Origin: Proteobacteria bacterium ST_bin11
Lineage (GTDB): Bacteria; Pseudomonadota; Gammaproteobacteria; Methylococcales; Methylomonadaceae
Assembly: GCA_002083615.1 (NCBI GenBank)
Contig: MSXO01000055.1
Span: 1 to 5,480 of the forward strand
DNA: 5,480 bases
Direction: 5' to 3'
Shown: one piece after another, positions 1-5,480 of the stretch
Numbering within the stretch: position 1 is the stretch's first letter
Layout: every line of letters begins with the position of its first letter
Made by a program: the position numbers and the translations under genes
Notes under the pieces: generated by a model
What the model saw: the letters and a program-made list of their open reading frames with translations, nothing else
Databases searched by the model: none
Told to the model about the DNA's origin: nothing

Positions 1-1
1 T

Positions 2-220
2 GCGATGTCCAGCATCAATCCTACTCAGTTGGCGGCTGCCGATGATAAAGCCAAGGAAGGTAAATGCGGCGAAGGCAAATGTGGCGCTGATAAGGCTAAG
101 GCTGCTTCAGGCGAAAAGGCAGCTGAAGGCAAATGTGGTGCGGACAAAGCCAAAGAAGCCAGCTGCGGCGCTAACAAAACCGAAGGCGCTGGCGCTAAAG
201 CCGCACCCGCAGGCAAATAA
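2..220 (+). CDS. hvfA: HvfA/bufferin-like EGKCG-repeat RiPP precursor (5' partial)
   Basis: This is the C-terminal part of a small peptide very rich in Lys, Ala, Gly and Cys. The reading frame is open to the window edge. The ATG at 5 is probably internal: there is no room for a ribosome binding site and no signal peptide follows it, whereas this family is made with an N-terminal signal peptide. Numbering from that Met gives 71 residues. Cys lie at 21, 26, 44 and 54. The first three sit in EGKCG motifs (18-22, 23-27, 41-45); the fourth is in a degenerate copy, EASCG (51-55). Each copy runs into a G-A-D/N-K tail or the next copy. In the HvfA family, EGKCG cysteines are converted by an MNIO enzyme to oxazolone/thioamide-type groups that bind copper. 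Genes directly downstream encode exactly those partners, which makes the assignment strong. The missing N-terminus prevents a firm choice between HvfA and BufA subfamilies. Confidence 0.85.
   Translation, partial: AMSSINPTQLAAADDKAKEGKCGEGKCGADKAKAASGEKAAEGKCGADKAKEASCGANKTEGAGAKAAPAGK
56..138 (+). repeat. Imperfect in-frame direct repeats encoding EGKCG units
   Basis: The 14-mer GAAGGCAAATGTGG occurs exactly at 71-84 and 125-138, offset by 54 bp (18 codons). A diverged copy, GAAGGTAAATGCGG, lies at 56-69. All are in the same codon phase and encode the EGKCG units of the hvfA product. The near identity suggests growth of the core peptide by internal duplication. Confidence 0.8.
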
Positions 221-237
221 GCCTTGGACTACCGCTG

Positions 238-1116
238 ATGAGCCTATCCAACCCTAATCTATTTGGTCTATCCGGTGCAGGACTTGGTTTGCGGCGGGCA
301 CTTTTACCTGCGTTGCAAGCCAATGTACCGGACAGCATAGACTTTTTCGAAGTTTCGCCGGAAAACTGGGTGGGCGTCGGTGGTCATCTCGGCAAGCAGT
401 TTCGCAGCCTGACCGAGCGCCACCGTTTCGTGGCGCACGGTTTGGCCCTGTCTTTGGGCGGCCCGGCGCCGCTCGATACAGTGTTTTTAAGCGAACTGAA
501 ACAGTTTCTCGATCATCACGATTTTGCCCTGTACACCGAGCACTTGAGCTTTTGCAGCGACGAGGGGCATTTTTACGACTTATACCCGATCCCTTTTACC
601 GAGCAGGCGGTCAAGCATGTCGCCGGACGTATCCGCCAGACTCAGGATATTCTGGAACGGCGCATTGCCCTGGAAAACGCGTCTTACTATGTGCAGCCAC
701 CGCAGGCGGAAATGGACGAATTGACATTCATCAATGCCGTACTGGCCGAAGCCGACTGTTATCTACATCTGGACGTCAACAACATCTACGTCAACAGCGT
801 CAATCACGGCTACGATCCTGTCGCATTCTTGCGCGGCTTTCCCGGCGAGCGCATCGTCTATGGGCATGTGGCCGGTCACGACCTGGAGCCGTCCGGCTTG
901 ATCATCGACACCCACGGCCAGAACACCATCGAACCGGTATGGGACTTGCTGGCCGAGGCCTACCGAAACTTTGGCGTGTTCCCCACATTGGTGGAACGCG
1001 ACAGCAATATTCCGCCATTGGCCGACTTACTGGTCGAAGTGGAACGGATTCGTGTTTTGCAAAACAGCCATCGGCATTGCCGAGGCACACAGGGAATCAG
1101 CGAGGTGGCGGCATGA
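238..1116 (+). CDS. hvfB: HvfB-type MNIO (DUF692) RiPP-modifying iron oxidase
   Basis: This 292-residue protein is of the DUF692 family, now called multinuclear non-heme iron-dependent oxidases (MNIO; MbnB, HvfB and BufB are relatives). They use two or three irons and O2 to rearrange peptide cysteines. The family signatures appear in order: GAGLGLR (13-19), FFEVSPENW (36-44), HGLALSLGG with His67, EHLSF with His102, LEN with Glu146, LDVNN (178-182) with His190 shortly after, GHVAGHD with His210 and His214, DTHGQ with Asp224 and His226, and ERD with Glu253. These match the expected iron ligands of a TIM-barrel MNIO, so the enzyme should be active. Length is typical. The ATG at 238 places GAGLGLR close to the N-terminus, as usual. 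The ribosome binding site is weak (TGGA at 225-228), and the start is 17 bp after the hvfA stop, which may imply translational coupling. Its probable substrate is the adjacent EGKCG peptide. Confidence 0.95.
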   Translation: MSLSNPNLFGLSGAGLGLRRALLPALQANVPDSIDFFEVSPENWVGVGGHLGKQFRSLTERHRFVAHGLALSLGGPAPLDTVFLSELKQFLDHHDFALYTEHLSFCSDEGHFYDLYPIPFTEQAVKHVAGRIRQTQDILERRIALENASYYVQPPQAEMDELTFINAVLAEADCYLHLDVNNIYVNSVNHGYDPVAFLRGFPGERIVYGHVAGHDLEPSGLIIDTHGQNTIEPVWDLLAEAYRNFGVFPTLVERDSNIPPLADLLVEVERIRVLQNSHRHCRGTQGISEVAA

Positions 1117-1874
1117 GCCATTCACCGGCATTTCAACAACAGCAACGGCAGTTTCTGAATTACCTGCGTCAACCGCAAGCGGACCAATTACCTGATGGAT
1201 TCGCGCCTGAGCGACTGGCAGTGTATGTCGATCTGCTCTACAACAAATTCGACGAAAGCCTGACGGCCTGCTTTCCAGTCATGCACAGCCTGCTACAGAA
1301 ACAAGACTGGCGGGCGTTGCTGCTGGATTTCATCGCAAAACATCGCTGCCTGACGCCGTATTACCGGCAGATTCCCGATGAGTTTGTACAGTATCTGCAA
1401 CAGGAGCGTCAGCATCCCGGCGATTGGCCGTTTCTGGCCGAACTGGCGCATTTCGAATGGATAGAGTTGCAGTTGTCGATTGCCGAGGCCGAACCGGTGA
1501 CGAGAAAGTCGTTGTCCGATGCCGAATTACTGGTCAATATCCCCGTGTTTGCACCGGTCATGCAATTGCTGCACTACCACTGGCCGGTGCAGGCCATCGG
1601 TCCAGACTTTCTGCCGAGTGAACAGCCCGAAACGGCTACTCATATCCTGGGTTTTCGCGATGGCGACGATCAAGTGCAATTTTTAACCCTGAACCCGGCC
1701 ACGGCGAAGCTGATCCTGCTGTTAAATAATGGCCTGACCGGACAGCAGGCCCTGGAAGCAATGAGCGGTGACGGCCTCCCGGACGCACAATTTTTAGAAT
1801 TAACCCGCTTCGGTCAGCGCATTCTGGCCGATCTGCACAGCCAGGGCGCGATCATCGACGTTTGCCCGGTTTGA
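1113..1874 (+). CDS. hvfC: HvfC-type DUF2063 partner protein for the MNIO oxidase
   Basis: This 253-residue protein belongs to the DUF2063 family (MbnC, HvfC, BufC). These proteins form a heterodimer with the MNIO enzyme and help present the precursor peptide. The N-terminal DUF2063 domain spans about 5-115: ERLAVYVDLLYNKF (33-46), a CFPV segment (53-56) and FLAELAHFEW (107-116) are recognisable. The C-terminal part contains LNPATAKLILLLNNGLTG (193-210). This resembles the last helices of winged-helix peptide-recognition (RRE/PqqD-like) domains; I judged that by eye. The ATG at 1113 overlaps the hvfB stop as ATGA, a classic sign of coupled translation and of equal amounts of two complex partners. 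The frame is open further upstream, but that extension lies wholly inside hvfB and does not resemble the family. The function call rests on both family match and gene order. Confidence 0.92.
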   Translation: MSHSPAFQQQQRQFLNYLRQPQADQLPDGFAPERLAVYVDLLYNKFDESLTACFPVMHSLLQKQDWRALLLDFIAKHRCLTPYYRQIPDEFVQYLQQERQHPGDWPFLAELAHFEWIELQLSIAEAEPVTRKSLSDAELLVNIPVFAPVMQLLHYHWPVQAIGPDFLPSEQPETATHILGFRDGDDQVQFLTLNPATAKLILLLNNGLTGQQALEAMSGDGLPDAQFLELTRFGQRILADLHSQGAIIDVCPV

Positions 1875-1879
1875 ACTTT

Positions 1880-1883
1880 GGAG
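1880..1883 (+). promoter_or_regulatory. Ribosome binding site that fixes the hvfX start
   Basis: GGAG lies 9 bp before the ATG at 1893. An in-frame TTG at 1878 overlaps this site and has no Shine-Dalgarno sequence of its own, so the ATG is the better start. Confidence 0.7.
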
Positions 1884-1892
1884 ACTCAATCT

Positions 1893-2450
1893 ATGAACGA
1901 CCTCGCTAAATCCGCCCAAAACACTTGCACAGCCTGCCTGATTCCAGCCTGCATCGAGCAGCTATGCGCTCTGCCCGGCCAGCTTTCTCGCTGGTTCGAC
2001 AGTAACTTACATGGCTTGGCGCCGATTTTTCCGCGCCTGTTGCTGGCTTACGAGTTTGGCGAAGCCGGCCTGGAAAAACTTCATGGCGATAACTGGTTTG
2101 CCGATTTGAGCTTCCCGTTTCCGTTCAGCTTATTACCCGCCGACTTTAGCTGGACCTTGGCCACCGGCCTGGAAATCATCGCCCCGATTGCGTTGATATT
2201 GGGATTCATGACCCGCTTTTTCAGCGCGGCCTTGATGATATTGACCGTGGTAGCCATCGCTGCCGTCCATTGGCCCGCCGAGTGGCACACACTGGCCGAA
2301 TTATGGAAAGGCTATGCCATCACCGATCAAGGCTACGGTAATTACAAACTGCCGTTGGGTTATGCGTTCATGCTCAGTTCATTGCTGCTGAGTGGTAGCG
2401 GCCGCTTAGGTGTCGATGCCTGGCTGAAACCACGCGCGTCTTCAGTCTGA
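1893..2450 (+). CDS. hvfX: HvfX-like DoxX-family inner-membrane protein of the RiPP cassette
   Basis: This 185-residue membrane protein is of the DoxX superfamily, in the form that accompanies HvfABC/bufferin genes. Four hydrophobic segments are visible at about 43-62, 86-106, 109-127 and 153-170. The sequence FPRLLLAYEFGEAGLEKL (46-63), the phrase AAVHWPAEW (123-131) and the closing GSGRLGVD (168-175) fit the HvfX pattern. The exact role is not settled. Proposed roles are in copper handling or in maturation of the peptide at the inner membrane. The N-terminus is unusual: about 40 residues precede the first helix and carry four Cys at 12, 15, 20 and 25 (CxxC-x4-C-x4-C), suggestive of metal binding. 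The gene starts 18 bp after the hvfC stop with a clear Shine-Dalgarno sequence. Subfamily assignment is from sequence character and position in the operon; general DoxX membership is more secure. Confidence 0.82.
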   Translation: MNDLAKSAQNTCTACLIPACIEQLCALPGQLSRWFDSNLHGLAPIFPRLLLAYEFGEAGLEKLHGDNWFADLSFPFPFSLLPADFSWTLATGLEIIAPIALILGFMTRFFSAALMILTVVAIAAVHWPAEWHTLAELWKGYAITDQGYGNYKLPLGYAFMLSSLLLSGSGRLGVDAWLKPRASSV

Positions 2451-2458
2451 GTGGGTTA

Positions 2459-3109
2459 ATGATGAAAATTGTCTGGTGGGTGCTATTAACGCTATTGCCG
2501 CTGCATCAGGTAGCGGTCGCCGATACTAAACTGCCTATCGGCGAATTCAGCCAAAATCGCCTGACTGGCTGGGAACATAAAAGCTTCAAAGGCGAAACCC
2601 AATACCGTTTGCAAGCACTCGACGGCGTGACGGTACTGACGGCCGATAGTCATGCCGCCGGTTCCGGCTTGTTCAAGGAGCAACACATCGATCTAACCCA
2701 GACGCCATTCCTGAACTGGTCGTGGCGCATCGGCAATCGCTTGACCGGCTTGAACGAACAAAGCAAGGCGGGCGATGATTACGCGGCGCGGGTGTATGTG
2801 GTGGTCAAAGGCGGTCTGGCGTTTTGGCAAACCAAGGCCATCAATTATGTCTGGGCTGGCAACAGCAAAAAGGACAACGTCTGGCCCAATGCCTTTGCCG
2901 GCGATCATGCGATGATGCTGGCCTTACGCGGCCCGGAAGCAGCGCTGAGCGTCTGGCAAACCGAAAGGCGCAATATCAAAGCCGATTTCAAACAAATTTT
3001 TGGCGAAGACATCGGCGCTATCGATGCGGTGGCAGTCATGACCGATACCGACAACAGCGGCGGTCAAGTTTCCGCTGTTTACGGCGACATCTGGTTTTCC
3101 AAGGATTAA
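2459..3109 (+). CDS. Predicted exported DUF3047 protein
   Basis: This 216-residue protein has a typical Sec signal peptide: a short Met-Met-Lys start, the hydrophobic run IVWWVLLTLLPL (4-15) and a likely AVA|D cleavage after residue 21. The mature part looks like a single beta-rich domain of the DUF3047 family. Recognisable parts are LNWSWRIG (85-92), AGDDYAARVYVVVKGG (104-119), INYVWAG (128-134), VMTDTDNSGG (193-202) and the C-terminal YGDIWFSKD (208-216). The Asp-rich TDTDN and GDD stretches could bind a cation or sugar, but this is only a guess. The family has no defined biochemical role that I know of. The mature protein has no Cys, so it is not itself a thiol metal carrier. It starts 8 bp after hvfX and ends 2 bp before the radical SAM gene, so it is almost certainly co-transcribed with both. 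ATGs at 2459 and 2462 are adjacent; either could be used. Confidence 0.85.
   Translation: MMKIVWWVLLTLLPLHQVAVADTKLPIGEFSQNRLTGWEHKSFKGETQYRLQALDGVTVLTADSHAAGSGLFKEQHIDLTQTPFLNWSWRIGNRLTGLNEQSKAGDDYAARVYVVVKGGLAFWQTKAINYVWAGNSKKDNVWPNAFAGDHAMMLALRGPEAALSVWQTERRNIKADFKQIFGEDIGAIDAVAVMTDTDNSGGQVSAVYGDIWFSKD
3101..3104 (+). promoter_or_regulatory. Ribosome binding site for the radical SAM gene
   Basis: AAGG lies 7 bp before the ATG at 3112, inside the last codons of the DUF3047 gene. It supports this start over the much longer open frame that runs upstream through that gene. Confidence 0.55.
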
Positions 3110-3111
3110 GC

Positions 3112-4074
3112 ATGCACGACACTAAACCCTTATTGGCCAACAGCGACTTTCCGGCCGTTTTTCGCAAGCCGTTGGAGATTTTGCAACTCAACCTGGGCTA
3201 TTTATGCAACCTGAGTTGCGTACATTGCCACGTCAATGCCGGCCCCAAACGTACGGAAATGATGAGTCGGGAGACTATCACTCAGGTACTGGCGCTGGCC
3301 GAAGCCGCCAATATTCACACGCTGGACTTAACCGGCGGCGCGCCGGAAATGCATGCCGATTTTCGGTATCTGGTGCGAGCCGCGCGTGATCGTGGCATCA
3401 AGGTAATTGACCGCTGTAATCTGACCATTCTGGAAGAACCGGCATACGCCGATCTCTCGGAGTTTCTGGCCGCGCAACAAGTCAACATCGTCGCCTCCCT
3501 GCCATGTTACCTGGAAGAAAATGTCGACAAACAGCGCGGCAAAGGTGTGTTCAAAGACAGCCTCGCCGCCTTGCAACGCTTGAATCGCTTGGGTTATGGC
3601 CAGCCAGACAGCGGATTGGAGTTGAATTTAGTTTTCAACCCGCAAGACGCGGTGTTGCCGCCAGATCAACATAACCTGGAAAAGGCTTACAAACAGCATT
3701 TGCAGCAACATTACGGCATCGTCTTCAATCGTCTATTTGCCATCGCCAACATGCCGATTCAGCGCTTCGGCAGCACCTTGATCAGCCATGGCCGCTTCGA
3801 ATCGTATCTGACTTTACTAAAAGACAGTTTTCGCGCCGACAACCTTGAAAACCTGATGTGCCTGAATACCCTCAGCATCGACTGGCAGGGCACTGTCTAC
3901 GATTGCGACTTTAATCAGATGCTGGATTTGCCATTGGGCGCCGTAGCCAAACCCAAACTACATATCAGCGAGTTGCACCTGGAACAACTGCAAGACGCAC
4001 CGATCGCCACCGCCGCCCATTGTTACGGTTGCACAGCCGGCCAAGGCAGCAGCTGCGGCGGGGCTTTGCTCTGA
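3112..4074 (+). CDS. ArsS-like radical SAM protein (DUF3641-type C-terminus)
   Basis: This 320-residue radical SAM enzyme has the 4Fe-4S/SAM motif CNLSCVHC with Cys32, Cys36 and Cys39, followed by the SAM-binding LDLTGGAPEM (71-80). The layout matches the ArsS-like family, named for arsenosugar biosynthesis: DRCNLT (100-105), ASLPCYLEENVD (128-139), LNLVFNP (171-177), YGIVFNRLFAIANMPI (201-216), LMCLNTLSIDW (248-258), YDCDFNQ (263-269), then CYGCTAG with Cys304 and Cys307 and SSCGG with Cys315. The extra cysteines (102, 132, 250, 265, 304, 307, 315) could hold auxiliary Fe-S clusters or take part in catalysis. All are ordinary Cys codons; some relatives are described as selenoproteins. In ArsS itself the enzyme makes a 5'-deoxyadenosyl-arsenic compound from methylated arsenic, usually beside arsM. 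No arsM or other arsenic gene is in this window, so the substrate here is open. It is the last gene of the run, 2 bp after DUF3047. Confidence 0.88.
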   Translation: MHDTKPLLANSDFPAVFRKPLEILQLNLGYLCNLSCVHCHVNAGPKRTEMMSRETITQVLALAEAANIHTLDLTGGAPEMHADFRYLVRAARDRGIKVIDRCNLTILEEPAYADLSEFLAAQQVNIVASLPCYLEENVDKQRGKGVFKDSLAALQRLNRLGYGQPDSGLELNLVFNPQDAVLPPDQHNLEKAYKQHLQQHYGIVFNRLFAIANMPIQRFGSTLISHGRFESYLTLLKDSFRADNLENLMCLNTLSIDWQGTVYDCDFNQMLDLPLGAVAKPKLHISELHLEQLQDAPIATAAHCYGCTAGQGSSCGGALL

Positions 4075-4094
4075 CTTTGGCCTTATCCGGGCTT

Positions 4095-4121
4095 AAGCAA
4101 GCAATGCAAAAGTGCTTGCTT
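4095..4121 (+). terminator. Perfect 9-bp hairpin after the operon (no T tract)
   Basis: AAGCAAGCA (4095-4103) pairs perfectly with TGCTTGCTT (4113-4121) across a 9-nt loop. It lies 20 bp after the radical SAM stop, where an operon end is expected. No run of T follows on either strand, so it is not a canonical intrinsic terminator. It could work with Rho, or protect the 3' end of the mRNA. Confidence 0.45.
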
Positions 4122-4155
4122 GGAGGTCCAGCGCATTACATAAAACGTGCAAGAA

Positions 4156-4184
4156 TTTACAGAATATAACCTTAATGGTATATT
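4156..4184 (+). promoter_or_regulatory. Sigma-70-type promoter upstream of the nrtS-like gene
   Basis: TTTACA (4156-4161) and TATATT (4179-4184) are separated by 17 bp, one mismatch each from the consensus -35 and -10 boxes. The surroundings are clearly more AT-rich than the coding DNA on either side. Transcription would begin near 4191 and leave a leader of about 110 nt before the ATG at 4305. In the rest of this 230-bp intergenic region I see only a short imperfect stem around GCAT (4231-4234) and ATGC (4241-4244), too weak to call. Confidence 0.6.
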
Positions 4185-4304
4185 TTGAACAAAGAGCGTG
4201 ACTTATCCTTTTTATCGCCAGCGCTTAATTGCATGGATTTATGCGCATTGATTTTTGCCATACAGCGCGCTCCAAATCTGTATTTTTGTTAGAGGTTATC
4301 CTGG

Positions 4305-4604
4305 ATGTGTAAATCGATTGGCTTCAATGCCGCCGCTGGTAATTGCTTTGCAAAATTACTTGATCTGCATCGCACCGCCATCCGACTCGGCATATACCGC
4401 CGCTCCGGCAAGGTCGCCTTGGTGATAGGCACCCTGTTGAATTTGATCAATCAGCCGCAGGCCTTGTTCGGCATGATGTGTTTGGATTACCCGGCGATGC
4501 AGAGTCTCGATGTGGTCAAGGCGCTATTAACCTATAACGTGCCTTTTCTGGTGGCCACTTACGGCGCTTTAACCGCGATTACTGATAAGCCAACAGACTC
4601 GTAA
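4305..4604 (+). CDS. nrtS: NrtS-like small nitrate/nitrite transporter
   Basis: This 99-residue membrane protein has two predicted helices, about 36-57 (GKVALVIGTLLNLINQ, 35-50) and 70-91 (VKALLTYNVPFLVATYGALT, 71-90). The GTLLNLINQ and KALLTYNVPFLVATYGA phrases are the signature of the NrtS family. NrtS was characterised in marine cyanobacteria as a small nitrate/nitrite transporter, presumably acting as an oligomer because each chain has only two helices. The N-terminal 30 residues are polar and carry two Cys (2 and 13) with no family function I know. AGAGG at 4291-4295, 9 bp before the ATG, is a good ribosome binding site, and a promoter-like sequence lies about 120 bp upstream. The next gene follows in the same direction after 59 bp, so the two may share a transcript. 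No nitrate reductase or nitrogen regulator is visible, so the physiological role is inferred only from the family. Confidence 0.8.
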   Translation: MCKSIGFNAAAGNCFAKLLDLHRTAIRLGIYRRSGKVALVIGTLLNLINQPQALFGMMCLDYPAMQSLDVVKALLTYNVPFLVATYGALTAITDKPTDS

Positions 4605-4652
4605 AGCCAGCCATTCCCTTGATCTAAGCCCCGCAACCACTTAACACCATAC

Positions 4653-4657
4653 AGGAA
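4653..4657 (+). promoter_or_regulatory. Ribosome binding site of the metE-like gene
   Basis: AGGAA lies 6 bp before the ATG at 4664. It fixes the start of the last gene. The surrounding 59-bp gap shows no terminator or clear promoter. Confidence 0.6.
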
Positions 4658-4663
4658 CACACC

Positions 4664-5480
4664 ATGTCCATACCTACCGAATCGATTGGCAGCATTCCCC
4701 GTCCGCCGCAATTGCTGGAAGCACTCCGGGAGTTTCGCGCGGGCCGAATATCGCAACAACGACTCGATGCCTACTACGACGAAGCGGTACGCGACACATT
4801 GCAACGTTTTGCGGACACGGGTTCACCGGTGATCTCCGATGGCGAACAGACCAAGTCAAGTTTTGCCACCTACCCGTTACAAGGTTTGAACAACATCGCC
4901 GAGGACGGCATCGTGATTCCATTTGCCGACGACCATACCCGGCAACTACCCCGATTAACCGCGGGACCGTTTCGATACGGCGTCTATGCCGGCGCATTTG
5001 TGCAGGCCGCCAAACGCTATACCACGCGCCCGCTCAAGCAGGCGGTAATTTCGGCTTCCGCCTTGAGCCTGCTTTATCCGCCAGAAGGCATAGTCGGTTA
5101 CTCACGAGAAGCGTTCATCGATGACTTAGTCAAGGAAACGGTGGCGGATATTCGCGGCTGTTTGGACCAAGGCGCACACCATGTGCAAATCGATTTCACC
5201 GAAGGGCGCTTGTCGGTCAAACTCGATCCCTCCAAGCAATTGCTACGGCAGTTTATCGACCTGAACAACCGGGTATTGGCGCACTTTACCCCGGAGCAAC
5301 GCCAACGCATCGGCGTACATACCTGTCCCGGCGGCGACCATGATTCCACTCACAGCGCCGATGTCGATTACGCCAACCTGCTGCCGAGTTTGTTCCAACT
5401 CGAAGCTGGTAATTTCTACATGCAGATGGCCAGCGAAAAAGATCCGGAACATGTTTTAGCCATCATCAAGGACAATCTTC
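4664..5480 (+). CDS. MetE-like cobalamin-independent methionine synthase family protein (3' partial)
   Basis: The frame is open for 272 codons and runs off the window. The protein starts directly with the catalytic-type barrel: SIGSIPRP (7-14) corresponds to the T-I-G-S-F-P motif at the beginning of the MetE C-terminal domain. It is therefore a short stand-alone form (the family is about 370-390 residues), not full MetE, which is about twice as long. Other landmarks are ISDGEQ (57-62), VQIDFTEGR (174-182, aligned with the QIDEP motif of MetE) and HTC with His219 and Cys221, matching the first two zinc ligands. Glu247 in LEAGNF is a candidate for the third; the last Cys would lie beyond the window. 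Zinc-activated thiol methyl transfer is likely. The methyl donor and acceptor are uncertain, because these short proteins lack the N-terminal half of MetE and the substrate motif differs. It follows the nrtS-like gene by 59 bp with a good ribosome binding site. Confidence 0.82.
   Translation, partial: MSIPTESIGSIPRPPQLLEALREFRAGRISQQRLDAYYDEAVRDTLQRFADTGSPVISDGEQTKSSFATYPLQGLNNIAEDGIVIPFADDHTRQLPRLTAGPFRYGVYAGAFVQAAKRYTTRPLKQAVISASALSLLYPPEGIVGYSREAFIDDLVKETVADIRGCLDQGAHHVQIDFTEGRLSVKLDPSKQLLRQFIDLNNRVLAHFTPEQRQRIGVHTCPGGDHDSTHSADVDYANLLPSLFQLEAGNFYMQMASEKDPEHVLAIIKDNL

Noticed and set aside
5..7. ATG at 5 as the true start of the first gene
   Set aside because: The frame is open to the window edge, there is no space for a ribosome binding site, and the family needs a signal peptide, which must lie upstream.
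42..257. Alternative + frame across the hvfA repeats
   Set aside because: It is a shadow of the repeat DNA in another frame. It would lose the conserved EGKCG pattern and run into hvfB.
552..1112. Long upstream extension of the hvfC reading frame
   Set aside because: It overlaps the whole second half of the well-conserved hvfB gene and reads as Arg-rich out-of-frame sequence. The ATGA start at 1113 fits the family.
1878..1880. TTG at 1878 as start of hvfX
   Set aside because: It overlaps the Shine-Dalgarno sequence of the ATG at 1893 and has none of its own.
2824..3111. Upstream extension of the radical SAM reading frame
   Set aside because: It lies inside the DUF3047 gene in another frame and is low-complexity Gln/Arg-rich sequence. 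The ATG at 3112 has a ribosome binding site and a normal family N-terminus.
4091..4098. Palindrome GCTTAAGC as a regulator site
   Set aside because: It is only 8 bp and merges with the adjacent hairpin stem, so there is no independent support.
4128..4249. Short similar words (CCAGCGC at 4128-4134 and 4218-4224; GCGCATT at 4131-4137 and 4243-4249) as operator repeats
   Set aside because: They are only 7 bp long, irregularly spaced and not palindromic, so chance is a sufficient explanation.
4559..5452. Several minus-strand open frames of 69-107 codons over the metE-like gene
   Set aside because: They are antisense to a clearly recognisable protein, show no family features and no ribosome binding sites, and are expected by chance in this base composition.

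Overview
The window looks like chromosomal DNA from a gammaproteobacterium. Protein character and gene content fit a methanotroph-like or environmental lineage such as the Methylococcales, but this is inference: no rRNA or other taxonomic marker is present. All seven genes I can support lie on the + strand. Two are cut by the window edges: the first lacks its 5' end and the last its 3' end.

Region 1 (about 2-4074) is a tightly packed run of six genes that reads as one operon. It opens with the C-terminal part of a small Cys/Lys/Gly-rich peptide carrying EGKCG repeats. This is an HvfA/bufferin-type precursor of a ribosomally made, post-translationally modified peptide (RiPP) thought to bind copper. 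It is followed by its maturation partners: an MNIO (DUF692) multinuclear iron oxidase, HvfB; a DUF2063 partner protein, HvfC, which overlaps hvfB by 4 bp (ATGA); and a DoxX-type membrane protein, HvfX. The same unit continues with a predicted exported DUF3047 protein (8 bp gap) and a radical SAM protein of the ArsS-like family (2 bp gap).

The likely logic of region 1 is as follows. HvfB and HvfC convert the EGKCG cysteines of HvfA to metal-binding heterocycles in the cytoplasm. The peptide is then exported, its signal peptide presumably lying upstream of the window. HvfX works in the inner membrane. How DUF3047 and the radical SAM enzyme contribute is unknown, and this is the most interesting part of the window.

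Region 2 (4075-4304) is a 230-bp AT-rich intergenic stretch. It holds a perfect 9-bp hairpin without a T tract just after the operon, then a good sigma-70-like promoter (TTTACA, 17 bp, TATATT). Together these suggest a transcription-unit boundary.

Region 3 (4305-end) holds a small two-helix membrane protein of the NrtS nitrate/nitrite transporter type. After a 59-bp gap with a clear ribosome binding site comes the start of a stand-alone MetE-like (cobalamin-independent methionine synthase family) protein, which runs off the window. No tRNA, rRNA, CRISPR array, insertion sequence or attachment site was seen.
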